A stretch of DNA of 64,000 nucleotides, from positions 124,001-188,000 of the forward strand of contig JADJOY010000027.1 in assembly GCA_016713535.1 (NCBI GenBank), in the 5' to 3' direction. Below are positions 57,610 through 64,000 of the stretch, one piece after another. The stretch's first letter is position 1, and each line of letters opens with the position of its first letter. A program made the translations under genes and the position numbers. The notes under the pieces are model-generated. The model saw only the letters and a program-made list of their open reading frames with translations. It was not told where the DNA came from and ran no database searches. The stretch comes from Deltaproteobacteria bacterium. Lineage in GTDB: Bacteria > JADJOY01.

Positions 57610-58788
57610 TCAGCCGGCGGCCTTGACGGCCAGGCCGAGCAGCCCGGCCGCGGCGATGACCGCCGGCTCAGGCAGCTTCTTGAGCCGGGTCAGCGCAGCG
57701 AGGGTCCCACACGCGATCAGCACGGTCGGAACGTCGATCAGCGCCCTGCGCCCGAGAACGAAGGCGGCACCGGCGATCGCGCCCGACGCCGCGGCCGTCA
57801 CGCCGTCGACGAACGCCTTGACGCGCGGGTCGTGCACCGAGCGCCTGAAGTAGCGCGCCGGGATCACGACCAGCAGGTAGCAGGGCAGGAAGGTACCCGC
57901 GGCCGCGACCACGGCGCCCAGCAACCCCGCGACCAGGTAGCCGATGAACGCGACCGTGATCACCACCGGCCCGGGAGTGATCATCGCGACCGCAACCGCG
58001 TCGAGGAACTGGCGCTCGTCGAGCCACCCGAACTCCTTGACCACACCCCCGTGGAGGAACGGCACGATCGCGAGGCCGCTCCCGAACACGAAGGCCCCGG
58101 CCGTCGTGAAGTAGACCGCGATCTTGCCGAGGGTCGCGGCGCTCGCGGCACCGGACAGGCCGGTGGTGAGCCCAACCAGCGGCAGCACGCCCGCCGCAAC
58201 GGTCGCACGTGATGCCTTCGAGCGCACGGCGAGCGTCACCAGGCCGCACCCCACGAACAGCACCACGCTCTCGGACTCCGTGGCAGCGGTCACGGCCGCG
58301 CACACCCCGAAGATCGCCCACAGCAGGCGGTCCTGCGCGAGCGTGGCGCGCATCAGCTTGTAGGCGCTCCGTCCCACGATCGCGATCACCGCGGCGCCGA
58401 TCCCGTAGAACGCGCCCTGCATCCAGCCGATGCCGCCGTAGTGGACGTACACGACCGCGATCGCCAGCACCATGAAGAACGAGGGAAGCACGAACGCGAG
58501 CGCGACCAGCGTCGCGCCGAGGACACCGTGGCGCAGCCAACCGAGGTAGATCGCGAGCTGCGCGGCGAGTGGTCCCGGCGCGAGCTGCGCGAGCGCCAGG
58601 CCCTCGCGGAAATCCTTCACCGAGATCCAACCCCGGCTCTCGACGAGGTCGTGCTGCATGTACCCGACGAGCGCGATCGGCCCTCCGAAGCCAAAGGTGC
58701 CGAGTCGCAGGAAGTAGCCGAGCAGTTCGCGCAGCGAGTAACGCGCCTCCTCGCATGGTTCGGACGCGGCCGGGTCATGCGCTTCCAT
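57610..58788 (-). CDS. chrA: Chromate transporter ChrA
   Basis: Inner-membrane CHR-family chromate exporter. 392 residues, a long-chain (two-domain) member. Domain 1 has FLRLGTFGFGGPIALVGYMQ, LALAQLAPGPLAAQLAIYLG; domain 2 has KIAVYFTTAGAFVFGSGLAI and AVAVAMITPGPVVITVAFIG, each with the GGP/PGP motifs. It follows chrB closely (21 bp between corrected stop and start), an arrangement known for inducible chromate resistance. Confidence 0.93.
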   Translation of the reverse strand: MEAHDPAASEPCEEARYSLRELLGYFLRLGTFGFGGPIALVGYMQHDLVESRGWISVKDFREGLALAQLAPGPLAAQLAIYLGWLRHGVLGATLVALAFVLPSFFMVLAIAVVYVHYGGIGWMQGAFYGIGAAVIAIVGRSAYKLMRATLAQDRLLWAIFGVCAAVTAATESESVVLFVGCGLVTLAVRSKASRATVAAGVLPLVGLTTGLSGAASAATLGKIAVYFTTAGAFVFGSGLAIVPFLHGGVVKEFGWLDERQFLDAVAVAMITPGPVVITVAFIGYLVAGLLGAVVAAAGTFLPCYLLVVIPARYFRRSVHDPRVKAFVDGVTAAASGAIAGAAFVLGRRALIDVPTVLIACGTLAALTRLKKLPEPAVIAAAGLLGLAVKAAG

Positions 58789-58808
58789 GCTCAGGTCTCC
58801 GTGAAGCC

Positions 58809-59794
58809 TCAGCCACCGCGGCGGCGGAAGCTCTCGAGCAGGGCCTCGAGCACGACGGCTCCGCGGCGCAGCCCGCGTCGTCGTCGCTCGTCGAACGGGT
58901 GATGCCGTCGAGCACTCGCTCGAGGCCGGGCACTTCGGGGCGTGCGACCTTGCCGTCGCGCAGGTCGAGCTCGTGAACGATGTGAGCGAGCGGCACCAGC
59001 GCCGGCTCGTCCAGGCCGAAGTCGCGTATCAGCACCTCGAAGGTGCAGAGCTCGCCGTCGTGGGTGAACTCCGCCTCGAACATGTCGAAGCGGACCTCTC
59101 CGGGCGCCCGGCGGTGGTCCGAGGACCCCACGAACCGGAACCGGGCCTGCGGGTCGATGTGCGCGCGAACCAGCCAAGCGCTGGCGATCCGGTCGACGTG
59201 CACGCCCGCCCGCGTGACCCAGGTCCTGCCGCGATAGGCGGCTCGATCGACCCTGGACCCGGTTCCCGGCGCGCGAGGCGGGGTCACCGGCGCCAGCCGC
59301 CCCTCGATGTCGCGGAGCAGCCCGTCGACGGCCTCACGGCCGGGGGCTCCGAAGAAGTCGATCGACGCGACGTGCGTCGCGCGCCGTCTGAGACGCATCA
59401 GGGCGCTCTCGACGCGCGCGGCCACCTCCGCGGGCAGTGCTCGACGCGCGCGCCGGTGACCGAGGCCGCGCAGCAGCGTTCGCGCCTCGTCCGCGAGCTC
59501 GCGGTAGTCGGCCTCTCGGGCGGACACGAACGCGGAGCGCAGGTGCGCGTCCGTCAGTCCGTCGACGAGGCGCGCCTCGACGACGGAGGCCTCGCCCCCG
59601 ACGTCCACGATCTGTCGGCGAGTCCACTCGAAGTCCTCTCGCGCCTGATCGCTGGCCGGGAGCGCGTAGACGGAGTTCTTGATCGCCACGGCACCGATCG
59701 ACTGGAGGCGTCGCCACACCTTGACCCGCACGTACGGCGGGCGCGGCGGGATCTGATGGATCAACAGCAGCCAGGGATCGCTCTCGGGCTTCAT
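58809..59794 (-). CDS. chrB: Chromate resistance protein ChrB, one frameshift near the 3' end
   Basis: ChrB is usually the chromate-responsive regulator of chrA. From ATG 59794: WLLLIHQIPPRPPYVRVKVW, RRLQSIGAVAIKNSVYALPA, the winged-helix-like N-terminal region. The C-terminal domain has VTRAGVHVDRIASAWLVRAH and FEVLIRDFGLDEPALVPLAH. At about 58875-58890 one base shifts the ending: the likely natural tail is RGAVVLEALLESFRRRGG with TGA at 58809, whereas uncorrected reading runs to 58775 and overlaps chrA. The palindrome ACAGCTGT at 59808-59815, just upstream, could be part of its operator. Confidence 0.88.
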
Positions 59795-59923
59795 GCGCGC
59801 TGATGTAACAGCTGTATCTGAATGCTAGCAACTGAACTTACGCGGAAGGTGGCGCGTCGGCCGCGGCCCGCCGCGATCGGCACGCCGGCCCGACTCGCCG
59901 CACGGCGCAGGGCATCGACGACC

Positions 59924-59942
59924 CTACTATTGACGATCGTAG
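59924..59942. promoter_or_regulatory. BlaI-type operator candidate upstream of blaI
   Basis: CTACTATTGACGATCGTAG contains TACTA-N7-TCGTA (59925-59941), one base from a perfect dyad. It is 25 bp before the blaI ATG, so a bound dimer would block its own promoter. A perfect version of the same dyad is at 61405-61421. Confidence 0.6.
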
Positions 59943-59966
59943 CGGCGCCGCTTTACACCATCGCGA

Positions 59967-60362
59967 ATGCGCTCCTTTCGCGACGCGACTCGGGTCCTGG
60001 GCGCGCTCGAGGAGCGCGTCATGGAAGCGATGTGGAACGGCGGGCCTGCCTCCGTGCGGGAGCTGGCGAGCCGCCTTCCCGGTTCGGCGCTCGCGTACAC
60101 CACGGTGATGACCACCCTGGACCGCCTGTTCAAGAAGGGTCTGCTCACCCGGGAGCGTGTCGGACAGGCGTTCGTCTACCGGGCCGCGCTCGACCGTGAC
60201 GGGTACCGGCAGCGCTTGATCGAGGCCGCGGTCGGCGAGCTCGTCGACCGCGCGCCCGACGCGGTCCTCGCGGCCTTCGTCGACACCGCGGCGGCGCTGG
60301 ACGAGCACAACCTGCTGCGCCTCGAGCGGCTGATCGCCGAGCGCAAGCGGAAGCCGAAGTGA
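59967..60362 (+). CDS. BlaI/MecI/CopY-family repressor
   Basis: 131 residues. Winged-helix repressor: LGALEERVMEAMWNGGPASV, RELASRLPGSALAYTTVMTT, LDRLFKKGLLTRERVGQAFV is the family signature (YTTVMTTLDRLFKKG). The C-terminal helices mediate dimerisation and contain the region cleaved by the partner protease in BlaR/BlaI systems. Its stop overlaps the M56 start (TGATG), so the two are translationally coupled. Downstream metal-efflux genes suggest metal rather than beta-lactam control. Confidence 0.9.
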   Translation: MRSFRDATRVLGALEERVMEAMWNGGPASVRELASRLPGSALAYTTVMTTLDRLFKKGLLTRERVGQAFVYRAALDRDGYRQRLIEAAVGELVDRAPDAVLAAFVDTAAALDEHNLLRLERLIAERKRKPK

Positions 60363-61363
60363 TGGAACCGGCGAGCCTGCTCCGTTTCGTGGCCATCGGC
60401 GCCGCCACGTGGCTCTCGGTCGCGGCGACCGTGGGGACCACGGTCCTGGTCCTGCGGCCGTGGCTGCGGCGGTTCGGCCCCAGCGTCGAGCGCGTCGCCG
60501 CGGCGACCGCCCTGGTGGCCGGCCCCGTCGTCGCGGTCGCGCTGGTCGGGTTGCTCGTGACCCACTCCGCGCTGGCGCCGCTCACCCCGGCCGGCGACCA
60601 CTGCCTCGACCATCCGCACATCGCACACCTGTGCCTGCGACACGCGGGCGCCGCGACCGGCGGAGTCACGATCGACCTGCTCGCGGTCGCTTCTCTGACC
60701 GCGGCGGTCTGGATCGCCGTCCGTAAGCGCCGCCGCGATCGCACCAAGGCCGCCGCGGTGAGCGCGCTCGCGCAGGCGGCATCGCCGCCGGTCGAGCTGC
60801 CCGGTGTGCAGGTCCTCCGCGTCGATTCGGCGCAGCCGTTCTGCATCGTGACCGGACCGACGTCCCGTCCGCGCATCCTGGTGTCGACGGCTGCGTGGTC
60901 GGCCGTGAGCCCCGAGGAGCGCGACGCGATGCTCGCCCACGAGCTCTCCCACGTCCGCCACGGCGATCTGAGCACGGTCACGGCTCTCGGCTGGTGTGCC
61001 GCGCTGGGTTTCCCCGGGATCGGTCGGCGCCTCCTGCAAGGCTGGCGGGACGCGAGCGAGCGCCTCGCCGACCGAGCCGCCGCGCGGTCGAGCAGCCCGT
61101 CCGCGGTCGCCGCCGCGCTGCTGGCCATCACGCGCGCCTCACGCGGACCCGCGCTGGCACTGCCCGCCCTGTCCTTCGCGTCTCCGGCCGAGTCCCTCGC
61201 GCGGCGCATCGAGGAGCTGCTCGACCCGACCCCGGACTCGCCGTCGCTGGCGCGCCGCGCCTCCGTGGCGGTCTGGACGACCACCTGCGTCGGCCTGCTC
61301 CTCGCCGCACGGCACGCCGCGACCCTGCACCATCACCTCGAGCGCCTCCTCGGGACGGTCTGA
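60362..61363 (+). CDS. M56 family (BlaR1-like) membrane metalloprotease, candidate metal sensor
   Basis: 333 residues from ATG 60362. N-terminal membrane helices, a zinc-protease motif AHELSHVRHGD (HELSH at residues 193-197) and a C-terminal helix. The penicillin-binding sensor domain of true BlaR1 is absent. The loop after the second helix holds HCLDHPHIAHLCLRH at residues 80-94, with five histidines and two cysteines, suited to binding a metal ion. The protein probably senses metal in the periplasm and cleaves the BlaI-type repressor. It is followed by tolC 1 bp after its stop. Confidence 0.87.
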   Translation: MEPASLLRFVAIGAATWLSVAATVGTTVLVLRPWLRRFGPSVERVAAATALVAGPVVAVALVGLLVTHSALAPLTPAGDHCLDHPHIAHLCLRHAGAATGGVTIDLLAVASLTAAVWIAVRKRRRDRTKAAAVSALAQAASPPVELPGVQVLRVDSAQPFCIVTGPTSRPRILVSTAAWSAVSPEERDAMLAHELSHVRHGDLSTVTALGWCAALGFPGIGRRLLQGWRDASERLADRAAARSSSPSAVAAALLAITRASRGPALALPALSFASPAESLARRIEELLDPTPDSPSLARRASVAVWTTTCVGLLLAARHAATLHHHLERLLGTV

Positions 61364-61364
61364 C

Positions 61365-62628
61365 ATGGGATTCTCTCGAATCGGCTTGGTCGCTTGCGCG
61401 CTTGTACTATCGACGCTAGTAGCCGGCCGAAGCGCGCATGGAGCCGGCGCCTCCGCGTCACCAGCCGCGGTCACCCTCGGTGAGTTCGTGAGCCGATGGC
61501 GGTCCGCCGATCCACGGCTCGACGTCACGCGCGCTCGGGTGGAGGTGGCCCGCTCGGCCGCGACCGAGGCGTCGGCCTGGCCCAACCCGACACTGTCGTA
61601 TCAGCGCGAAGAGGTCGAGGTCGGCAGCGAGACGTCCGTCGACGAGTTCGTCGAGGTCGGCATCCCGGTCTCGCTCTCGGGCCGGCGCGGGCTGCTCGGC
61701 GAGGCCGCGCACGAGGAGGCCGAGGCGGCCTCCTCGCCGCCGATCGGGCCGCGTGGCTGCTCGAGGCCGAGGCGCGCACCGCTTACTACGGCGCTGCACG
61801 CGCCCGCATGCGGCTCGAGGTCCTCTCCTCCGCCCGCGACCAGCTCGCCGACCTGGTCCGCGGCGCGCGCGAGCGCGTCGAGCAGGGCGACGCCGCGGCG
61901 CACGAGCTGATCCGGCTCGAGCTCGAGCAATCGGCCGTCGAACGAGTCGCCAGCGACGAGGCGTCGGCGCTCGCCGATTCCCGCCGCCACCTCGGACGTC
62001 TGGCCGGGCACCCCGAAGCGCCGCTCGACGCCGCGGACGATCTCACGCTGCCCGACCCGATTCCGGGCGCCGACGGCGAGCGCGCCGCGCCACCCCGGAC
62101 GGGAGAGCTCGACGCCGCGTCGCGGAGCGTGCGCGCCGCCGAGCTGCGCGAGGGCGCCGCGCAACGGTGGTGGATCCCGATCTCGACGTCACCGGCGGCA
62201 TCAAGGCGAGCCGGGTCGGCCGCGAGGACGACGTCGGCTACGTGGTCGGAGTGGCGCTCGAGCTGCCGTTGCTCGATCAGCGCGGCGCCGCGCGCGCGCG
62301 GGCCGCCAGCGAGCTCGTCATCGCCACGGCCGAGCAGCGGACGCTCCGCGCCGAGGTCGCCTCCGATCTCGAGATCGCGCGCTCCCGGTTCCGGACGTCC
62401 GAGGAGCGCGCCCGCCAGCTCGTCACGAGCGCGGCGCCGCGTGCCACCGCGCTCATCGACCAGGCGCGCCTGCGCTGGCGGGAGGGCGAAAGTCCGACCT
62501 TCGAGCTCGTCGATGCCTGGCGCACGTTCGTCGACGTGAAGCTCGAGGTGATCGAGCGACTCCACGAGGCCCGGCTCGCCGAGCTGGCGCTCGCCACGGC
62601 GGGCGGGGCTCCGCTGGACACGAAGTGA
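61365..62628 (+). CDS. TolC-family outer membrane efflux protein, two frameshifts
   Basis: Signal peptide IGLVACALVLSTLVAGRSAHG. First part: VTLGEFVSRWRSADPRLDVT, SAWPNPTLSYQREEVEVGSE and VEVGIPVSLSGRRGLLGEAA. A missing base near 61728 shifts frame to LLAADRAAWLLEAEARTAYY; a second near 62165-62176 leads to PDLDVTGGIKASRVGREDDV and GYVVGVALELPLLDQRGAAR, the second OEP repeat. Corrected length is 421 residues, normal for the CzcC/CusC branch. It forms the outer-membrane duct of a tripartite pump with the next gene. Confidence 0.85.
61405..61421. promoter_or_regulatory. Perfect TACTA-N7-TAGTA dyad inside the tolC coding start
   Basis: TACTATCGACGCTAGTA spans codons for the signal peptide of the TolC protein. 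It shares spacing and most bases with the site before blaI. A repressor bound here could act as a roadblock or control an internal promoter. Confidence 0.5.
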
Positions 62629-62651
62629 CCCCATCCGAGAGGTGTCAGGCC

Positions 62652-64000
62652 ATGTCCTCCGTCTTGCTGATCGCGCTCACCTTGCTCCTCGCGTCGTGCG
62701 ATCACGACCACGGCCATCCGCACCCGCACGAGCCGGACTCTGCCCACGGGCACGCCGACGACGAGGAGCGTCCGACGCTCTCGGTGACCGCCTGGAGCGA
62801 CGACCTCGAGCTCTTCGCGGAGCTGCCCGCGCTGGTCGTCGGGGAGGAGTCTGCGTTCGCCGCGCACGTCACGGTGCTGGACGGCTTCCGCCCGGCGCGC
62901 GAAGGCGCGGTCACCGCGGAGCTACGCGCCGCCGACGGCGTGCTGGTGGTCGGCACGGTGCGCGAGGTCGCGCGTCCGGGGATCTTCCGGCCGGCGCTCA
63001 CTCCGCGCGTGGCGGGCCCGTGCGAGCTGCGGCTCGTGGTCGAGCACGGCGGAAGGCAGGAGTCCTTCGCGGTCCCCGACTGCAAGGTGTTCACGAGCCG
63101 GTCCGAGGCGCGCCAGGCGATCGCCGAGGACGAGCCCGCCGGGCGCATCACCTACCTCAAGGAGCAAGCGTGGGTCACCGAGTTCGGCACGCTCGCCGCG
63201 GCCGAACGCACGCTCGAGCCGAGCCTCCACGCGCACGGCGAGATCCGCCCCGTCGCCGCGCGCGAAGCCCAGATCGCGGCCCCGGTCGGTGGGCGCCTGC
63301 GCCTCGCGGACCCGCCACCCACCGTGGGCTCGCTCGCGGCCCAAGGTCAGGTCCTCGGCCACCTCGTGCCGTGGGTCGAGGGGACGGCGGGCCGGCGCTC
63401 GCTCGAGGCCGAGGTCGGCTCCGCGCGCGCCGAGCTCGACGCTGCTCGCGCCCAGCGCGAACGCGCCGACAGGCTCCACGGCGGCGGCACGGTTCCGCTG
63501 CGGCAGGTGGAGGAGGCCCGCGCGAGGGAGCGGGCCGCGGAGGCGGCGTGGGTGGCTGCCACCGGCCGCCTGGAGCAGTACCGCTCCGGCGTCTCGGGCA
63601 AGGCCGCGCAGGGCGGCTCGGAGATCGAGATCCGCGCGCCGCTGACCGGCACGGTGGTCGCCGCGGCGGCGGTCTCCGGTCAGACGGTCGCGGCGGGCGA
63701 GGCGCTGTTCGGAATCGTCGACCTGTCCCGGGTGTGGGTGGTCGCGCGCGTGTTCGAGCCGGACATCCCGCGAGTGCTCGCGGCCCGGGACGCCTGGTTC
63801 ACCGTGGCGGGGAACGCGGACGCGATCCGCGTCGCCGAGCACGACGGACGGCGGGTCACGGTCGGCCACATCGTCGACCCCGCCAATCGCACCGTGCCGG
63901 TCGTCTTCGAGATCGCGAACCCCGGCGGCGCGCTCCGCATCGGACAGTTCGCCGAGGTCCATCTCGCGGTCGGCGACCCCGTGACCGCGGTGGCGATCCC
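62652..64000 (+). CDS. RND efflux periplasmic adaptor (CusB/CzcB-like), runs off window
   Basis: From ATG 62652, 449 codons open to the window end. Lipoprotein signal LLIALTLLLASC with Cys16 as the probable lipidation site, followed directly by a histidine-rich stretch (DHDHGHPHPHEPDSAHGH). The adaptor body has IRPVAAREAQIAAPVGGRL (barrel-sandwich half), the helical hairpin AELDAARAQRERADRLHG and EARARERAAEAAWVAATGRL, then IEIRAPLTGTVVAAAAVSGQ. The His-rich N-terminus points to a heavy-metal pump; an RND pump gene (CusA/CzcA type) should follow beyond the window. Confidence 0.9.
   Translation, partial: MSSVLLIALTLLLASCDHDHGHPHPHEPDSAHGHADDEERPTLSVTAWSDDLELFAELPALVVGEESAFAAHVTVLDGFRPAREGAVTAELRAADGVLVVGTVREVARPGIFRPALTPRVAGPCELRLVVEHGGRQESFAVPDCKVFTSRSEARQAIAEDEPAGRITYLKEQAWVTEFGTLAAAERTLEPSLHAHGEIRPVAAREAQIAAPVGGRLRLADPPPTVGSLAAQGQVLGHLVPWVEGTAGRRSLEAEVGSARAELDAARAQRERADRLHGGGTVPLRQVEEARARERAAEAAWVAATGRLEQYRSGVSGKAAQGGSEIEIRAPLTGTVVAAAAVSGQTVAAGEALFGIVDLSRVWVVARVFEPDIPRVLAARDAWFTVAGNADAIRVAEHDGRRVTVGHIVDPANRTVPVVFEIANPGGALRIGQFAEVHLAVGDPVTAVAI

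Overview
The window is very GC-rich DNA from a Gram-negative bacterium. It encodes lipobox lipoproteins, a TolC-type outer-membrane channel with an RND adaptor, signal peptidase II, a PilT ATPase and a sigma-54 activator. The fused FbiC-type F420 enzyme, the PhcB-like methyltransferase and the many repeats suggest a deltaproteobacterial/Myxococcota-like or Binatota-like lineage; this is inference from gene content only. I saw no rRNA, tRNA or CRISPR array. Many conserved genes carry single-base frameshifts and there are three poly-G/poly-C blocks, so part of the breakage is probably consensus error.

Layout. 1-2.2 kb: membrane sensor kinase (partial) behind a PilZ plus PhcB-like methyltransferase. 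2.4-3.65 kb: two tandem repeat arrays; the second repeats the 3' end of the neighbouring fbiC. 3.65-6 kb: fbiC (F420). 6.2-8.6 kb: FHA protein, ParA/MinD-like ATPase and glutaminase operon (minus strand). 9-13.4 kb: GH-A/GT2 fusion (in-frame TAG) and ABC exporter, probably polysaccharide synthesis and export. 13.4-14.9 kb: MITE-like element and seven palindrome-bearing 166-bp repeats. 15-21 kb: paired glycosyltransferases, UPF0316 protein, PilT, cyclic-nucleotide-binding/GAF protein, poly-G block. 21-31.4 kb: MATE pump, CstA with its small partner, hydrolase, LspA, TldD/TldE, 186-bp repeats.

31.7-41 kb is a lower-GC island that looks like integron gene cassettes without an integrase in view: amidohydrolase, hypothetical, deiminase, DUF6714-like and PhnB-like genes separated by attC-like sites. 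A complete IS66-family element with an exact 8-bp target duplication splits the deiminase gene; removing it restores a 445-codon frame.

41.7-53 kb: CocE-type hydrolase with FN3 domains, CsbD and an NtrC-type activator behind a sigma-54 promoter match, DUF1328, a lipoprotein, a CPA2 antiporter with UspA domains, a hybrid histidine kinase and an EamA transporter with a histidine-rich tail. 53-57.5 kb: two convergent GT4 glycosyltransferases and a CNNM/CorC protein. 57.6-64 kb: chrB-chrA on the minus strand, divergent from a BlaI repressor, M56 protease, TolC and RND adaptor operon that runs off the end. The last is probably a metal-efflux system controlled by BlaR/BlaI-type proteolysis; an operator-like dyad (TACTA-N7-TAGTA) occurs before blaI and inside the start of the tolC gene.
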